From assembly GCA_052144935.1 (NCBI GenBank), contig JBKQPR010000233.1, forward strand, positions 1 to 64,000: a stretch of DNA of 64,000 nt, in the 5' to 3' direction. Origin of the DNA: JOPF133 sp052144935 (GTDB lineage: Bacteria > Acidobacteriota > Terriglobia > Bryobacterales > Bryobacteraceae). Within the stretch, counting starts at the first letter, position 1. Each line of letters begins with the position of its first letter. Below the pieces are notes generated by a model. The model saw only the letters and a list, made by a program, of their open reading frames with translations. It made no database searches and was not told where the DNA came from. Position numbers and translations under genes: made by a program. Positions 1 through 8,437 of the stretch are shown here, in pieces.

Positions 1-425
1 AGTCGTCGAGCGACGGAAACTGCTTGTCGCTGGCGCTGGTGATCCGGGTACGATCCTTCTTCGTGATCCCGCTCTCGAAGTCCTGGTGCACCATCACGCC
101 CTTGAACGGGATGCGCCGCCGCTGAAACTCCAGGCAGGAAATGGTGGCCAGCCGCGCCTTGTCGTTGTCTTTCACTCCGAACAGAAAGAGCGGGCGCGGG
201 CCGATATCGAACTGGTAATCCACCTCGTATTCGTCGTGGTCCGGAATCGGCAACGTGTTCCTGCGCGGGTTGTTACCCGGCCAGTTTCTCCTCGACGAAC
301 TCGGCCAACTGCTCGTAGAAAAGGTTCTGGATTACCTCCCGCTTGTAGTACTGCATGCTGGATACCTTGGCGACCGTCTGCGCAAACTGAAGCAGCGCCG
401 GGTACAGCCGTTCGGCCGCGTCCAT
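1..425 (-). pseudogene. DUF1828-like protein, frameshifted and lacking its N-terminus
   Basis: Two minus-strand reading frames together look like the C-terminal half of one protein. The first runs from ATG at 425 to a stop at 273 (50 residues, MDAAERLYPALLQFAQTVAK at the start, VEEKLAG at the end). The second, in another frame, continues from about position 270 to the window edge with NTLPIPDHDEYEVDY, GVKDNDKARLATISCLEFQ and ITKKDRTRITSASDKQF. The order and style resemble the C-terminal part of DUF1828-family proteins as I remember them. The function of that family is not known to me. The join is consistent with a one-base frameshift near 273-285. The gene starts only 8 bases past the toxin stop, so its N-terminal domain appears to be missing. 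It may instead be two small genes; certainty is low. Confidence 0.35.
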
Positions 426-432
426 CAGTGTC

Positions 433-756
433 TCAGACGCCGAAGCCGCACGCTGTCAGTAGCGCACGCCGCACTTCCAGCCATCGCGTCTCTAGCAGAG
501 TGCACAACACTGCGCCCATTCGATTCCGTTGCGCTAGCGACACGTGATCGAAGTTCAGCGCGCACTCGACCGGCATCCCGTCAGCCACCGTCAACACCAC
601 CTCAGTCGTCAATCCTCGAATTGTTCGGGTAGCTGGTACGACGACGATCTCGTTCAGGCGGTCGATCACCTCGTTTCGTGTGAGAACCAGAACAGGACGC
701 CTTTTGTCGGGAAGCCGAAACGTGTACCGCGGATCTCGCCACGCTTCACCCCACAT
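433..756 (-). CDS. MazF/PemK-family mRNA interferase toxin
   Basis: This 107-residue protein is probably the toxin of a type II toxin-antitoxin pair. MazF toxins are ribosome-independent endoribonucleases that cleave mRNA. The sequence has the family opening MWGEAWRD, the core KRRPVLVLTRNEVIDRL, the strand EIVVVPATRTIRG and the later segment ALNFDHVSLAQRNRMG, which matches the usual order of PemK/MazF motifs. I place the start at 754-756 because that ATG lies inside the last codons of the upstream antitoxin gene (GATGTGGGGTGA), giving an 11-base overlap typical of translationally coupled pairs. A longer upstream reading frame exists but would run back through the antitoxin gene. The RNA target cannot be read from the sequence. 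Confidence 0.82.
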   Translation of the reverse strand: MWGEAWRDPRYTFRLPDKRRPVLVLTRNEVIDRLNEIVVVPATRTIRGLTTEVVLTVADGMPVECALNFDHVSLAQRNRMGAVLCTLLETRWLEVRRALLTACGFGV

Positions 757-952
757 CCTCCCAGCCCTCTGCCTCCCAAGCAAGCGGCTCCTCGTCCGCC
801 GAGAACTCGTCGCGCGAAGGCGGCATTGACCGGTAGACGGGCGCATCAGCGCCCAGCGGCAAGGCAATCAACCGAAGCAGACGAACGCGTTCTTGCGGCG
901 TCAGGGACGCGATCAGCGGAAGAATATCATCGGCCGTCAGAGGCTTGGCCAT
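746..952 (-). CDS. Small antitoxin partner of the MazF toxin
   Basis: This 68-residue acidic protein starts MAKPLTADDILPLIASLTPQ and ends EEPLAWEAEGWEDVG. It immediately precedes and overlaps the MazF-like toxin, so it is read as the cognate antitoxin. The N-terminal half has the Leu-rich, helix-forming look of a small regulatory domain (LTPQERVRLLRLI). The acidic, Trp-rich C-terminus is the part that would be expected to bind the toxin. I see no clear ribbon-helix-helix or AbrB motif, so the DNA-binding class is unassigned. The assignment depends mainly on gene order and overlap. By analogy with known pairs it should repress its own promoter, which would lie just above 952. Confidence 0.65.
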   Translation of the reverse strand: MAKPLTADDILPLIASLTPQERVRLLRLIALPLGADAPVYRSMPPSRDEFSADEEPLAWEAEGWEDVG

Positions 953-1011
953 CGTTTGCAATTTTACCAGGACCACTGCGCTGCGCCAAACCCGGCGCCC
1001 CCGCCGTATAA

Positions 1012-1038
1012 AGACCGATGAGACCGATAAGACCGATG
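1012..1038. repeat. Three tandem 9-bp units (AGACCGATR)
   Basis: The 9-mer AGACCGATG / AGACCGATA / AGACCGATG is repeated three times without gaps in the spacer between the antitoxin start and the radical SAM gene. It may be slippage-derived. No hairpin or protein site is evident. Confidence 0.7.
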
Positions 1039-1112
1039 CCCGGCGCCGGCCTCTTCGCCGGAGAGTGGCACGCGGGGGCACCCGGCGGAAAGCGGAATTG
1101 AAGGCCCGGAGG

Positions 1113-1118
1113 TAGAAT
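1113..1118 (+). promoter_or_regulatory. Candidate -10 box for the AmmeMemoRadiSam operon
   Basis: TAGAAT, preceded by GG, lies 17 bases before the ATG at 1136. Transcription would start near 1125. There is no convincing -35 element at the usual distance, so support is limited to the -10 match and its position. Confidence 0.3.
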
Positions 1119-1135
1119 GGAGGCGGGCCCCGGGC

Positions 1136-2236
1136 ATGACGCTGGCTGAAGAGATCGCTTTACACACGCGCGAAGGCGATTTGTACGAACCGCTGGAGGG
1201 GAACCGCATCCGCTGCTATGCCTGCGGCCACTGCTGCCCGATCCCCTCCGGGTTTGCGGGTGTCTGCAAAGTCAGGTTCAACCACGGCGGCAAGCTGCTG
1301 GTTCCCTACGGATACACCAACGCCATCCATTGCGATCCGATTGAAAAGAAGCCCTTCTTCCACGCCATGCCCGGAACGAGAGCCCTCAGTTTCGGAATGC
1401 TCGGCTGCGACCTGCATTGCGGCTACTGCCAGAACTGGGTGTCCTCGCAGGCGTTGCGCGACTTCCGCTCCACTCTGGATTTCCATGAGATCGATCCGGC
1501 CTCGATTGTCAGGCTGGCCGTGCGCCAGAACGCGTCCTCGATCGTGAGCACCTACAATGAGCCGTTGATCACCAGCGAATGGGCGGTGGCCGTCTTCCGC
1601 GAAGCCCGCAGGGCCGGCCTGGTCACCGGGTACGTATCCAACGGGAACGCCACGCCCCAGGTGCTGGAGTATCTGCGCCCCTGGGTGGATCTCTACAAAG
1701 TGGATCTCAAGAGCTTCGACGACCGCCGCTATCACGAGTTGGGCGGGCGCCTCGCACCGATCCTCGATTCGATCGCACGCATCCATGACATGGGGTTCTG
1801 GCTGGAAGTCGTCACGCTGGTCGTGCCCGGTTTCAACGATTCGCAGAGCGAGTTGGAAGCGCTCACGGGTTTCCTGGCCGGCATCTCTCCGGATATTCCG
1901 TGGCATGTTTCGGCGTTCCATCCGGACTACAAAATGATCGGGCCGGGCAACACCACCGCTGCCATGCTGGAGCGCGCCGCATCGATCGGGCGCGCCGCCG
2001 GACTGCGCTACGTGTACGCGGGGAACCTCCCGGGCCGGGTCGGTGGACTGGAAAACACGCACTGCCCGAATTGCCGATCCTTGCTGGTGGAACGGCACGG
2101 CTTCGAAGTGATTCAAAACCGTATCACGGCAAACGCCGCCTGCCCGGATTGCCGATCGGCGATTCCGGGCTTTTGGCGGCCGGGCGCGCAACCGGTTCGC
2201 GAGAAGATCGGCGCGATCCGAAAACAATGCGGTTGA
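1136..2236 (+). CDS. amrS: AmmeMemoRadiSam system radical SAM enzyme
   Basis: This 366-residue protein is a radical SAM enzyme of the AmmeMemoRadiSam system. The [4Fe-4S] ligands are in CDLHCGYCQN, with C91, C95 and C98 in the CX3CX2C spacing. An N-terminal Cys-rich stretch (CYACGHCC, residues 27-34) precedes it. The C-terminus carries two CxxC pairs (CPNC and CPDC), suggesting a zinc ribbon. The family opening, in which the enzyme is co-encoded with Memo-like and AMMECR1-like proteins, is satisfied by the next gene 4 bases downstream. The substrate and product of this conserved three-part system are unknown to me. The start ATG follows a GGAGGCGGG stretch, and the family's N-terminal segment begins close to it. 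The enzyme should act in the cytoplasm. Confidence 0.9.
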   Translation: MTLAEEIALHTREGDLYEPLEGNRIRCYACGHCCPIPSGFAGVCKVRFNHGGKLLVPYGYTNAIHCDPIEKKPFFHAMPGTRALSFGMLGCDLHCGYCQNWVSSQALRDFRSTLDFHEIDPASIVRLAVRQNASSIVSTYNEPLITSEWAVAVFREARRAGLVTGYVSNGNATPQVLEYLRPWVDLYKVDLKSFDDRRYHELGGRLAPILDSIARIHDMGFWLEVVTLVVPGFNDSQSELEALTGFLAGISPDIPWHVSAFHPDYKMIGPGNTTAAMLERAASIGRAAGLRYVYAGNLPGRVGGLENTHCPNCRSLLVERHGFEVIQNRITANAACPDCRSAIPGFWRPGAQPVREKIGAIRKQCG

Positions 2237-2240
2237 TCCC

Positions 2241-3656
2241 ATGGCTTCCCACGCGACACCATTTGCCGGCTCGTGGTACCCAGGGCGCCCCGCCGAGTTG
2301 GAGGCGCTCCTGGACGAACTCTTCGACACCTCCCTCGAAAGGACCGGCCCGAGCCTTCTTCCGCGCCCCCTGGCATTTGTCGTCCCTCATGCCGGCCTGG
2401 CCTACTCCGGCACGGTGGCCGCGTCGGCCTACCGCCACTTACAAGCTGAGCGGCCCGAAAGGGTCTTCATCCTCGGATTCACGCATCGCGGGAGCGGACC
2501 GGGTGTGTCGATTCCCGACATCGGGGCGTTTCAGACTCCGCTGGGTGAAGTCGAAATCGATCGGGCGGCCGCGCGGGAATTGGCAGCGAGCGGCCAATTT
2601 GCCATGATCGGCGAGAACCGCGTCTGCGACCATTCGGTGGAGATCCAACTCCCACTGCTGCGGAAGGCCGTTCCTGGCGTGCCGGTCGTTCCGCTGTATG
2701 TGGGACCTCTGAATGACACCGCACGAGCGACAGCGGCAGGAATCTTGGCGCAGTATGTGCGGCCGGGCGACGTTTTATTAGCCAGCTCCGACCTGACTCA
2801 CTATGGCCGGGCTTTTGGCTACCAGCCGTTTCCCGCCGATGCGGACGTGCGCCGGCGGCTATCACGGCTGGATTCCAGCGTAATCGATGCGGCCGGCAGC
2901 CTCGACCCCGCGCTGTTCCTCGACACGCTGCGCGAACTCCGCTCCACCGTTTGCGGGTACGAACCGATCGCTCTATTGCTGCAGACCCTCGACCTTTTGG
3001 CGGGCGAAGACGTGTTTCAGCAGACGCTGGACTACCAGACCTCCGGCGATCTTACCGGCGATTACAAGCATAGCGTCAGCTACGGATCTCTGGGCTACTT
3101 TCGCGCGGATTCCTTCCAGCTCGATGCGGAGGCCCAGGAGGCCCTGCTGGCCAGCGCGCGGGCGACCCTCCAGCAGCTTTGCGCGACCGGCGAGCGGAAG
3201 GCGATTCCGGCGGCGGGCGACAGCCCATCTTTGATGCGGCGCGCGGCCGCGTTCGTGAGTCTGCACCAAGGCCGGGAGTTGTTCGGATGCGTCGGCACGC
3301 GGACCGGGCGACTTCCGCTCGCGTATCTGGTCCCGGAACTGACCTTGGATGCGGCGCTCGACGACCCGCGGTTCCCGCCGCGTGCCAACGTGCCGGACGG
3401 GCTGGATATCGAAATCTCGGTGCTAACGCCCATGCGGCGAATCCGGGACTGGAGATCTTTCCGCATTGGACGGGACGGCGCCTCTCTGGAGTACGGCGCC
3501 CGCAGTGAACTGCTGCTGCCGCAGGTCGCTCGTCGCGGCGCCTGCACGGAGACCCGCTTCCTGGAGGCCTTATCCCAAAAGGCCGGTCTTCGGCCTGACG
3601 CGTACCGCGACCCACAGGCGCGGTTGTCCGTCTTCCGGGCGCAAGTGCTCGCCTGA
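2241..3656 (+). CDS. amrB: Fused Memo (AmrB) and AMMECR1 (AmrA) protein
   Basis: This 471-residue protein joins two domains that are usually separate. Residues 1-280 are Memo-like: the opening FAGSWYPGRPAELEALLDE, VVPHAGLAYSG, DHSVEIQLPLL, LLASSDLTHYG and STVCGYEPI supply the His and Cys positions that bind metal in Memo proteins and related ring-cleaving dioxygenases. Residues from about 290 to the end are AMMECR1-like: LHQGRELFGCVGTRTG corresponds to the signature LRGCIGT, followed by FPPRAN and DIEISVLTPMRRI. It follows the radical SAM gene by 4 bases, so the two genes form one operon carrying all three parts of the AmmeMemoRadiSam system. The biochemical role of the system is not known to me. 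The fusion supports physical coupling of Memo and AMMECR1. Confidence 0.88.
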   Translation: MASHATPFAGSWYPGRPAELEALLDELFDTSLERTGPSLLPRPLAFVVPHAGLAYSGTVAASAYRHLQAERPERVFILGFTHRGSGPGVSIPDIGAFQTPLGEVEIDRAAARELAASGQFAMIGENRVCDHSVEIQLPLLRKAVPGVPVVPLYVGPLNDTARATAAGILAQYVRPGDVLLASSDLTHYGRAFGYQPFPADADVRRRLSRLDSSVIDAAGSLDPALFLDTLRELRSTVCGYEPIALLLQTLDLLAGEDVFQQTLDYQTSGDLTGDYKHSVSYGSLGYFRADSFQLDAEAQEALLASARATLQQLCATGERKAIPAAGDSPSLMRRAAAFVSLHQGRELFGCVGTRTGRLPLAYLVPELTLDAALDDPRFPPRANVPDGLDIEISVLTPMRRIRDWRSFRIGRDGASLEYGARSELLLPQVARRGACTETRFLEALSQKAGLRPDAYRDPQARLSVFRAQVLA

Positions 3657-3887
3657 CGGGTTGTTGAAATCGGCTCCCCACGGAGCGGGATTCGTCTCCG
3701 GTCGCGGCGGCGTACCTTCATGGATCGCGCGGATGGGATCCGGACATTCGTCCGCGACTCGGTTGGGGCGACGGCAGGAAGGCCGGCGGCTGCCTGAGAC
3801 TCAACGACACGTTCTGAACACGTTCTGAAAGGCCAGGTGGCCCATCGTGGTTCGGACGGGCGCGCCGATTTTGTCGATCGCTTATGG

Positions 3888-5936
3888 CTAAGGCCTCTTC
3901 GGCGACCCCTGGCTCTGGCTCTGTTTCCGCTGAAGGGCCCACTGCAGATTGTTGCGGGCCAGGACATAGTTGGGATTCAGGCGCAGGGCCTCGTTCGCAG
4001 CCCGGATGCCTTCATCCCACCGGCCCATAGCGTTGTTCGCGGCGGCAATATTGTTGTAGGCTTCGGGAAAATTGGGCCGCAGTTGCAGGGCCTTTTGGGC
4101 GGTAAGGATGCACTCGAAATATTGCTTCGATTGATAAAATGCCAGCGATTGGTTCAGGAGCCGCTCCGGCGTAGCTTGTGCAGCGCCGGCCGCCGGTGGG
4201 ATGCCGGGCGCGACCGATGAAGTGGCGCGCCAGGAAGCGTAACGCCGGGCGACGCCGTCGTTGGGGGCCAGTTGCAGGGTCTCGCGCGCCAGCCGCTCGA
4301 CGGCCTCCTGGTTGTTCTGGCCGGCATAGACCTCGATCAGCAGATGGCGCGCGTCGAAGAAGAGCCGGTTCTTGGCTACGGCCGTCTCCAGGAGAGCCGC
4401 GCTCCGCGGCAGCCGGCCGGCATCGTGGAGCCAGCGGGCATAGTAGAAATAGGGCTCCGCGGTGTCCGGCGCCAGCGCGACGGCGCGCGCGAAGTGGCGT
4501 TCCGCTTCGGCATCCCGATGCAGGCCGCCGTTGGCGATCCCCAGATTGATTTCCAAGGTGGAGTAGTTGGGAGTGTACATCAGGGCCCGCTCAAAATAGG
4601 ACAGCGCGCCGATATAATCCCCGCGGGCCATCAAAATCAGCCCGTAGTTCATCAGGCCCCGGCCGTTTTTCGGGCTCTTCTCGGTGACATCCCGCCAGAG
4701 CGACTCCTCGGTGCGCCAGACGTTGTTGCGCTGGTGCGTTCCGAACGCTTCGGCCGCCAGCACGAGGGCCAGCCCGGCCAGTGCGGCGCGCACCCAGGTT
4801 GGATGGGCGGCGATCAGCAGGCGAATCCCCCAAAAAACAGCCAAAACCAGCCCCACGAAGGGAAAGAACATCCGGTGGTCGTTGGTCACCTCGGCCAAGG
4901 GCATCAACGACGTGGGCAACAGCGCGGCGAAAAACCACAGCAACCCAAAAGCGATGGGCCGGGTGTCGCGGCGGCGGGACGCCCCGACGGTTGCCGCCAG
5001 AAGAACGGCCACGAAGACGAACCCCACAACCGCATTGGTGCTGAACGGGCCGCCGACGTAGCCCCAATCGGTATCGGCGCTCAACTCGGTAGGAAGAAAG
5101 AAGGATTTGAAGTAGTAGACGGCAATGTAAGGCTGGGTGATGCGGTAAAGCCAGGCCGATTGGGCGCCCGGATTGAAGTTGGCCGGGGTCATGCGTGACT
5201 GCAGAATGGCGAAAGCCGCGGTGACCAGGAGCGCGGGCGCCACGCTTCGGAAGGCCGCCACCCATTTCGGCCTCTGCCCGGAGCCTTCTCCGCCCAGGAT
5301 CGTCCCCTGCTGTTCAAAGAGAAAAACGTACAGCAGCAAGATCGCAGGGAAGATCATGGCGGGCGGCTTGGAGAGATACGCCAGGACCACCGGGATCAGA
5401 TACCAGCCGTATTTCCGCTGCGCGGGCTGGGCCGCGAACCACAGCAGGCCGGCGACAATTCCCAGCGTGCAGTACAGATCGGCGCGCTGAATGACATAAT
5501 TGACCGTCTCGGCGTTGACGGGATGCAGGCCGTAGCATAAGGCGGCGAAGAACGCGGTCCAGACATTGGAGGGGTCGGGGCTCGCGCAATCCATGATGCG
5601 GCGAAAGAGGAAGAACATGAGGATCAGTTGCACCACGTACCAGACAAAGGTGGAGAGCTGGAACCAGAAAGGTTTCAGACCGAGGCCCAACCAGTAATCG
5701 AAGGCCAGGGACGTGGACACCACGGGACGGTACGTGCGGTGGTCGGGGAGGGTGCTGGTATACTCGGCATCGGCGAAGAAGCGCGGCACATGGCGCAGGT
5801 CGCGAATGAAGATATTGTCCGAGACGGTGTGGAAGTCGTCGAAATGAAAGCCGTTCTCGAAATGATTGGCGTAGGCCACCAGGGCGGCGAGGGCCAGCAC
5901 GGCGCAGAGAACGAAGGTCTTGGTAACCCGCATCAT
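3888..5936 (-). CDS. Membrane protein with GT-C-like N-terminal domain and TPR C-terminus
   Basis: This protein of about 682 residues has an N-terminal half of many hydrophobic segments and a C-terminal TPR half. Features of TMTC-like proteins are visible: an early luminal or periplasmic loop (NHFENGFHFDDFHTVSDN) with acidic residues, then HRTYRPVV and several membrane helices. At least five tetratricopeptide units follow (for example ALSYFERALMYTPNYSTLEI and NFPEAYNNIAAANNAMGRWD). Such proteins are thought to transfer sugars to proteins from lipid-linked donors, but the catalytic role here is inferred. I prefer the start at the MMRVTKTFVLC methionines (5936 or 5933), because the ORF upstream of them is Arg/Pro-rich and precedes a clean first membrane helix. 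It stands alone, convergent with the AmmeMemoRadiSam operon. Confidence 0.7.
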   Translation of the reverse strand: MMRVTKTFVLCAVLALAALVAYANHFENGFHFDDFHTVSDNIFIRDLRHVPRFFADAEYTSTLPDHRTYRPVVSTSLAFDYWLGLGLKPFWFQLSTFVWYVVQLILMFFLFRRIMDCASPDPSNVWTAFFAALCYGLHPVNAETVNYVIQRADLYCTLGIVAGLLWFAAQPAQRKYGWYLIPVVLAYLSKPPAMIFPAILLLYVFLFEQQGTILGGEGSGQRPKWVAAFRSVAPALLVTAAFAILQSRMTPANFNPGAQSAWLYRITQPYIAVYYFKSFFLPTELSADTDWGYVGGPFSTNAVVGFVFVAVLLAATVGASRRRDTRPIAFGLLWFFAALLPTSLMPLAEVTNDHRMFFPFVGLVLAVFWGIRLLIAAHPTWVRAALAGLALVLAAEAFGTHQRNNVWRTEESLWRDVTEKSPKNGRGLMNYGLILMARGDYIGALSYFERALMYTPNYSTLEINLGIANGGLHRDAEAERHFARAVALAPDTAEPYFYYARWLHDAGRLPRSAALLETAVAKNRLFFDARHLLIEVYAGQNNQEAVERLARETLQLAPNDGVARRYASWRATSSVAPGIPPAAGAAQATPERLLNQSLAFYQSKQYFECILTAQKALQLRPNFPEAYNNIAAANNAMGRWDEGIRAANEALRLNPNYVLARNNLQWALQRKQSQSQGSPKRP

Positions 5937-6143
5937 CGTCTCGGACCAGATTGTAGCGCAGCAGCGGTCTGGCGAGAGACGATTGGGGAGCTTCGTTGGA
6001 ACTCTCTTGTGCGTACGCCGTTGTGCTCCGCCTGGGCGTGGTGGTGCTCTTTCGCCCGGAAGCACGCAACGGTCCGCCGTGCAGTCTGGGATCGTTACTG
6101 GACGAGCCGCATCGGGTAGCGCCCGTCAAATAGCGCCCGCGCC

Positions 6144-7253
6144 TCACTCGATCCAGCCGCCGCCGAGCACCAGGTCTGCCGAATAAAAGACTGCGCCTTG
6201 GCCGGGCGTCACGGCGTGCTGCGGGTCGTCGAAGAACACGCGCACGCGCGAAGGGTCGCCGGTTGCGCGTAGAGTCGCCGGGGCGGCCGCGTGCTTATTG
6301 CGGATCTTTACTTCGGCGCGCACAGGTTCGGTGAGGCCCGCGATGGAAATCCAATTCACCTCGCGGGCTGTGAGACTGCCGCGCAGCAGCTCGTCCTTGG
6401 CGCCCACCACGACGCGCTGCGATTCCGGGTCGGTCGAGATCACATACAACGGCTCGCCCGTAGCCACGCCCAGGCCGCGGCGCTGTCCCACCGTGAAATG
6501 ATGCACGCCGGCGTGCTCTCCCAGCGTGCGGCCATCGCTCGAGACGATGGGGCCGCGCGTAGCTTCTTGCGCCACGCCGCTCTCTTTCAGATAGGCGTTC
6601 ATAAAGGCCGCGTAGTCGCCGTTGGGCACGAAGCAGATCTCCTGGCTGTCGCCCTTCGCGGCCACCGCCAGGCCCATCGATTGCGCCAGCCCACGCACCT
6701 CGGGCTTGGTCAGCTCTCCCAGAGGAAACAGCGTGCGGGAGAGCTGCTGCTGCGTGAGGCCGAAGAGAAAATAGGTCTGGTCCTTGGAAGCATCCACGGC
6801 GCGCAGCAACTGGTAACGGCCGGAAGCGGCGTCGAAGCGCGTGCGGGCATAATGTCCGGTGGCCATCAAGCGCGCGCCTACCCCGTCGGCCATCTCCAGG
6901 AAGCGATCGAACTTGATGTAGTTGTTGCAGAGCGTGCAGGGAATGGGCGTGCGGCCCGCCAGATATTCGGCCACGAAGGGCTTCACCACCTGGTCTTCAA
7001 ACTGGCCCTCGAAGTTGACCACGTAATACGGAACGCCGATCTGCTCGGCCACGCGCCGCGCGTCGTAAACGTCGTCGAGCGAGCAGCATCTTCCGGTGCC
7101 GCCGCCCTCCACGGCAAGCTCCGGCAGCCGCCGCTGGTTCCAGAGCTGCATGGTCATGCCCACGATGGCGTGGCCCTGGCGCACCAGGAGCGCGGCCACG
7201 GTGGAACTGTCCACTCCGCCGCTCATGGCCACCGCGATGGGCGCCTCAGGCAT
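6144..7253 (-). CDS. mnmA: tRNA-specific 2-thiouridylase MnmA
   Basis: This 369-residue enzyme makes 2-thiouridine at position 34 of tRNAs for Lys, Glu and Gln. The ATP pyrophosphatase loop SGGVDSS lies at residues 11-17. The two catalytic cysteines are recognisable as C109 in PIPCTLCN and C207 in DSQEICFVPNG, and the GHYAR and KDQTYFLF motifs are present. The length is normal for the family. It overlaps the end of the cysteine desulfurase gene by 8 bases, which fits a sulfur-relay operon in which the desulfurase delivers persulfide sulfur directly. The start at 7253 is set by this overlap and by the distance to the P-loop. Confidence 0.95.
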   Translation of the reverse strand: MPEAPIAVAMSGGVDSSTVAALLVRQGHAIVGMTMQLWNQRRLPELAVEGGGTGRCCSLDDVYDARRVAEQIGVPYYVVNFEGQFEDQVVKPFVAEYLAGRTPIPCTLCNNYIKFDRFLEMADGVGARLMATGHYARTRFDAASGRYQLLRAVDASKDQTYFLFGLTQQQLSRTLFPLGELTKPEVRGLAQSMGLAVAAKGDSQEICFVPNGDYAAFMNAYLKESGVAQEATRGPIVSSDGRTLGEHAGVHHFTVGQRRGLGVATGEPLYVISTDPESQRVVVGAKDELLRGSLTAREVNWISIAGLTEPVRAEVKIRNKHAAAPATLRATGDPSRVRVFFDDPQHAVTPGQGAVFYSADLVLGGGWIE

Positions 7254-8430
7254 TCACCGAAATCCTGCGCAGATGCGCCACCGAGAGCTCCAGCGCCTCT
7301 ACCAGCGCGTCTACCTGCGCGGCGGTATTGGAGCGGCCGAGGGAAAAACGCATGCTGGCGCGCGCCCTCTCGCTCGAAAGACCGATGGCCGTGAGCACGT
7401 GCGAGGGCGTGATAGCGCCCGAAGAACAGGCCGAGCCGGTGGAGACCGCGAAGCCGCGCAGATCGAGCGCGATCACCAGCGCTTCGCCATCGATGCCATC
7501 GAAGTAAAGATTGCTGGTGTTGGGCGTGCGGTTCCAGCGCGAGCCATTAATACCGACGCCGCCAACGCCGCCGGCGCCGCCGATGCGCTCCAGCACGGCA
7601 TTCTCCAGCTTGTCGCGCAGGGCCGCGAGGCGCTCCTGGTCGGCGGCCAGGCTGCGGCCGGCCAAAGTGGCCGCCGCGCCCAGAGCCGCGATGCCGGGCA
7701 CGTTCTCGGTTCCGGGACGCCGGTCGCGCTCGTGATGGCCGCCGTAAGCGACCGGCGCAAGCCGCGTGCCCTTGCGCACGTAGAGTGCGCCCACTCCCTT
7801 GGGCGCATAAATCTTGTGGCCGCTCAGGCTGTAGAGATCCACGCCCAGCTCGTTCACATCCACCGGAATCTTGCCCAGCGCCTGCACGCCATCCACGTGC
7901 AGCGGGACTTCGGCGTCGCGGGCGATGCGGGAGATCTCGGCGATGGGCTGGATGGTGCCCAGCTCGTTGTTGGCGTGCATCACCGAAATCAGCACCGTCT
8001 CGGGGCGCAGCGCGCGGCGCAGATCGTCGGGGCTGACCACGCCGCTCGATCCCACCCTCAGGCGTGTCACGGCGACGCCCTCGCGCTCCAGTTGGCCGCA
8101 GGCCGCCAGCACCGCGGGATGCTCGATCGCGGTCGAGATCACGTGGCGCGCCGCTTCGGATGCCCGCGCGCGCACCACCCCCAGCACGGCCATGTTGTCC
8201 GCTTCCGTGCCGCCGCTGGTGAAAACCACATCCGTGGGATGGGCGTGGATCAGGGAGGCCAGCTCGCGGCGCGCCTGCTCCAGCCGCTGCTTGGCGGCCT
8301 GGCCGAAATAGTGGATGCTGGACGCGTTACCATACACTTGACCGAGACACGACACCATGGTCTCGAGCACTTCGGGCGCGAGCGGAGTGGTGGCGTTATG
8401 GTCGAAATAGAAGCGCTGCACTGACTTCAT
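7246..8430 (-). CDS. Cysteine desulfurase, NifS/IscS family
   Basis: This 394-residue PLP enzyme converts L-cysteine to alanine and enzyme-bound persulfide. Visible landmarks are FDHNATTP at the N-terminus, H104 in AIEHPAV, HVDGVQA at 178-184, the PLP lysine K206 in SLSGHKIYAPKG, and the catalytic cysteine C335 in STGSACSSG. A Gly/Val-rich stretch (GGAGGVGGVG, about 284-293) in a surface position is encoded by short codon repeats. I chose the start at 8430 (MKSVQRFYFDHN); a methionine 12 codons earlier would overlap the divergent gene. It is upstream of and overlaps mnmA, so its main client here is probably MnmA. The start codon is only 7 bases from that of the divergent SAM enzyme. Confidence 0.93.
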   Translation of the reverse strand: MKSVQRFYFDHNATTPLAPEVLETMVSCLGQVYGNASSIHYFGQAAKQRLEQARRELASLIHAHPTDVVFTSGGTEADNMAVLGVVRARASEAARHVISTAIEHPAVLAACGQLEREGVAVTRLRVGSSGVVSPDDLRRALRPETVLISVMHANNELGTIQPIAEISRIARDAEVPLHVDGVQALGKIPVDVNELGVDLYSLSGHKIYAPKGVGALYVRKGTRLAPVAYGGHHERDRRPGTENVPGIAALGAAATLAGRSLAADQERLAALRDKLENAVLERIGGAGGVGGVGINGSRWNRTPNTSNLYFDGIDGEALVIALDLRGFAVSTGSACSSGAITPSHVLTAIGLSSERARASMRFSLGRSNTAAQVDALVEALELSVAHLRRISVNA

Positions 8431-8437
8431 TTTAGCA

